Below, one piece after another: positions 4,199-5,023 of a DNA stretch of 5,023 nt. The position numbers and the translations under genes were made by a program. The DNA is from Treponema sp. (lineage in GTDB: Bacteria; Spirochaetota; Spirochaetia; Treponematales; Treponemataceae): the NCBI GenBank assembly GCA_023231445.1, contig JALNVF010000183.1, positions 1-5,023 of the forward strand, in the 5' to 3' direction. Position 1 is the stretch's first letter; the number at the start of each line of letters is the position of its first letter. Below the pieces are notes generated by a model. It did not search any database and had not been told where the DNA came from. It saw only the letters and a list, made by a program, of their open reading frames with translations.

Positions 4199-4594
4199 TT
4201 AATCAATATTTCTCGTCATCATACCCCAGACAAAACACGACAACTCTCCTGCACCTGCTATTGCAGCCTTATCACCCGCAAGTCCTCTATATTCCAGTCG
4301 TTTTATATTCGACCGTATTCTTCCGGAAGCCTTATCCACAGATGCACATTTCCGGCCTTCGTTATTCCGGTACCATGGTCTGTCAAACCGCTTGAATGCT
4401 GTCCGGAACAGAGACCCGGATAATTCGAAAATTGACCGGCTTTCTCAAATTCCCGGCAAAGTTTTTATCCGGTCGGTCCTGCTTCATATCCGCATATTAA
4501 GCACCTCTAAAAACTGAAGTTTTTGGAGGTTTCCTAATGTAAGTACATCGCTACCGCTTTCATCTTTCACTTTTTCATAGATTATTCCGGACAT
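4199..4594 (-). pseudogene. IS110-family transposase remnant, heavily deleted
   Basis: On the minus strand GGAGGT (4604-4599) precedes ATG 4594, starting MSGIIY, the usual opening of IS110 transposases. The conserved VGxDVH strand that should follow is gone. Past a hairpin (4503-4530) and a frame change comes LICGYEAGPTG, the N-terminal DEDD-domain motif, then an in-frame TAA. The frame goes on as KLCREFEKAGQFSNYPGL and the C-terminal motif SSGLTDHGTGITKAGNVHL. After another frame change it ends ELSCFVWGMMTRNID with TAA 4201-4199. These motifs occur in this order in IS110/IS116/IS902 transposases, RuvC-like DEDD recombinases with a C-terminal serine. Only about 396 bases remain of the 1 kb or more expected, with deletions between each block. 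It lies between Rpn copies 2 and 3 and may have taken part in breaking them. It is certainly inactive. Confidence 0.8.
4503..4530. repeat. Hairpin E inside the IS110 remnant
   Basis: ACCTCTAAAAAC (4503-4514) pairs with GTTTTTGGAGGT (4519-4530) around TGAA, 12 bp with one T-G wobble. It sits between the transposase start block and the ICGYEAGP block. Architecture (variable outer stem, inner A-run and T-run) matches hairpins A, C and D. Confidence 0.7.
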
Positions 4595-4641
4595 AGTGAC
4601 CTCCGCTTGTTTGCGGTACACTGACTGCTGTTGATTTTTAA

Positions 4642-4682
4642 CCCCAGTATGCAGCCAATCCGCGATTTACAACATACTGGAG
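4642..4682 (-). ncRNA. Possible remnant of the IS110 guide (bridge/seek) RNA stem-loop
   Basis: CCCCAGTATG (4642-4651) and CATACTGGAG (4673-4682) form a 10-bp stem with one wobble around a 21-base loop, which holds a small AATC-CGC-GATT stem. It lies in the noncoding leader just upstream of the transposase start, where IS110-group elements encode their guide RNA. Position and stem support it; no guide sequences can be identified by eye. Confidence 0.3.
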
Positions 4683-4700
4683 GTAACTTCATATTGTCTT

Positions 4701-4933
4701 ATGGTAGATGCGGACAATCCTTGTAAAAACGACTATGTTAACAAACTGCGCTCCGCGCAATCCTTTGTGCACGGACTTCGCCCGACTTTTTATTGGGAGG
4801 TATTATAAAAACGCAGAAGACGCTGGATAAGATAAGTACCGACTGGGTGCTCCGGAAGCGGGAGCTTGACAGAAATATCATCGAAAGTGACCGCAATTTT
4901 CAGGGCAAACGCATTATAACATTTGCAGCATAG
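4701..4933 (+). pseudogene. Rpn / PDDEXK_2 fragment, copy 3
   Basis: VDADNPCKNDYVNKL (from about 4704) matches the segment before the C-terminal domain in copy 2. The frame is then broken by a foreign GC-rich stretch of about 47 bases (4749-4795). The gene resumes two frames away as GGIIKTQKTLDKISTDWVLR, then KRELDRNIIESDR, and diverges after that residue, ending at TAG 4931-4933. The internal ATG of the other copies is ATA here (4805-4807), although GGGAGG still stands before it. The whole nuclease domain and the repeat tail are missing. The IS110 leader abuts its left end. Not functional. Confidence 0.8.
4749..4795. other. Foreign GC-rich insert in Rpn copy 3
   Basis: Copy 2 has 12 bases between AACAAACTG and GGAGGTATTAT where copy 3 has about 47. 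The extra sequence contains a small GCGC-TCC-GCGC palindrome (4748-4758) and CGGACTTCGCCCG followed by ACTTTTT. It shifts the frame. Origin unknown; it is unlike hairpins A-E. Confidence 0.45.
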
Positions 4934-5023
4934 TTTTTAAGTAATCGTCATCACACATACAGGTGATCTGTTTTTTGTGAAGAGAAAAGTTTGGTTTGCC
5001 GGTCGGGTTAGGAGCGATCTTAA

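Noticed and set aside
4051..4395. Plus-strand open frame of 114 codons
   Set aside because: Opposite strand to the IS110 remnant, which shows clear ordered motifs; this frame has none.
4920..4960. Minus-strand promoter around a TATAAT-like box
   Set aside because: The -10 box is good but no -35 box stands at 16-18 bases and no gene follows on that strand.
4950..4976. Rho-independent terminator after Rpn copy 3
   Set aside because: T6 is present, but the stem (ATCAC/GTGAT) is only five weak base pairs and separated from the T-run; too poor to call.

Overview
The window looks like a decayed accessory region from a host-associated bacterium. A Treponema-like spirochete is my best guess, because the Rpn/PDDEXK_2 proteins, the RelB/RelE pair and the AAA_14 ATPase all resemble families common there. 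That is an inference from protein style, not a database match. No housekeeping gene or RNA gene is present.

Layout. 1-348: C-terminal part of an Rpn (recombination-promoting nuclease, PD-(D/E)XK) gene that enters from the left. 349-531: no recognisable gene. 532-1077: a RelB/DinJ-type antitoxin with its own promoter and palindromic operator, followed by a RelE/ParE-type toxin whose N-terminal part has been deleted. 1079-1894 (minus): an AAA_14/DUF4143-type ATPase pseudogene. It lacks its C-terminal domain and is interrupted by a 141-bp element (1184-1324) made of three hairpins with inverted ends. 1895-2138: AT-rich divergent spacer. 2139-3206: the only complete large gene, an Rpn nuclease with a four-residue repeat tail. 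3238-4090: a second, broken Rpn copy. 4199-4594 (minus): a heavily deleted IS110-family transposase, with a possible remnant of its guide-RNA leader at 4642-4682. 4701-4933: a third, very degraded Rpn fragment. 4934-5023: nothing supported.

How the parts relate. The region carries two kinds of toxin/defence module: RelB with a wrecked RelE, and three Rpn copies. The Rpn copies are the most interesting part. The intact gene and two of the degenerate copies keep a strong Shine-Dalgarno plus an in-frame ATG at the same place, at the start of the C-terminal domain. This matches the published 'gene within a gene' arrangement in which a separately translated Rpn C-terminal domain (RpnS) inhibits the full-length nuclease (RpnL). 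Copies 1 and 2 are about 98% identical downstream of that ATG and about 72% identical just upstream of it, so the small-protein module seems to move or be conserved separately from the nuclease.

A second theme is a set of hairpin repeats with different stems but a shared architecture, lodged inside dead genes (ATPase, Rpn copy 2, IS110). They may be one family of small palindromic mobile elements.
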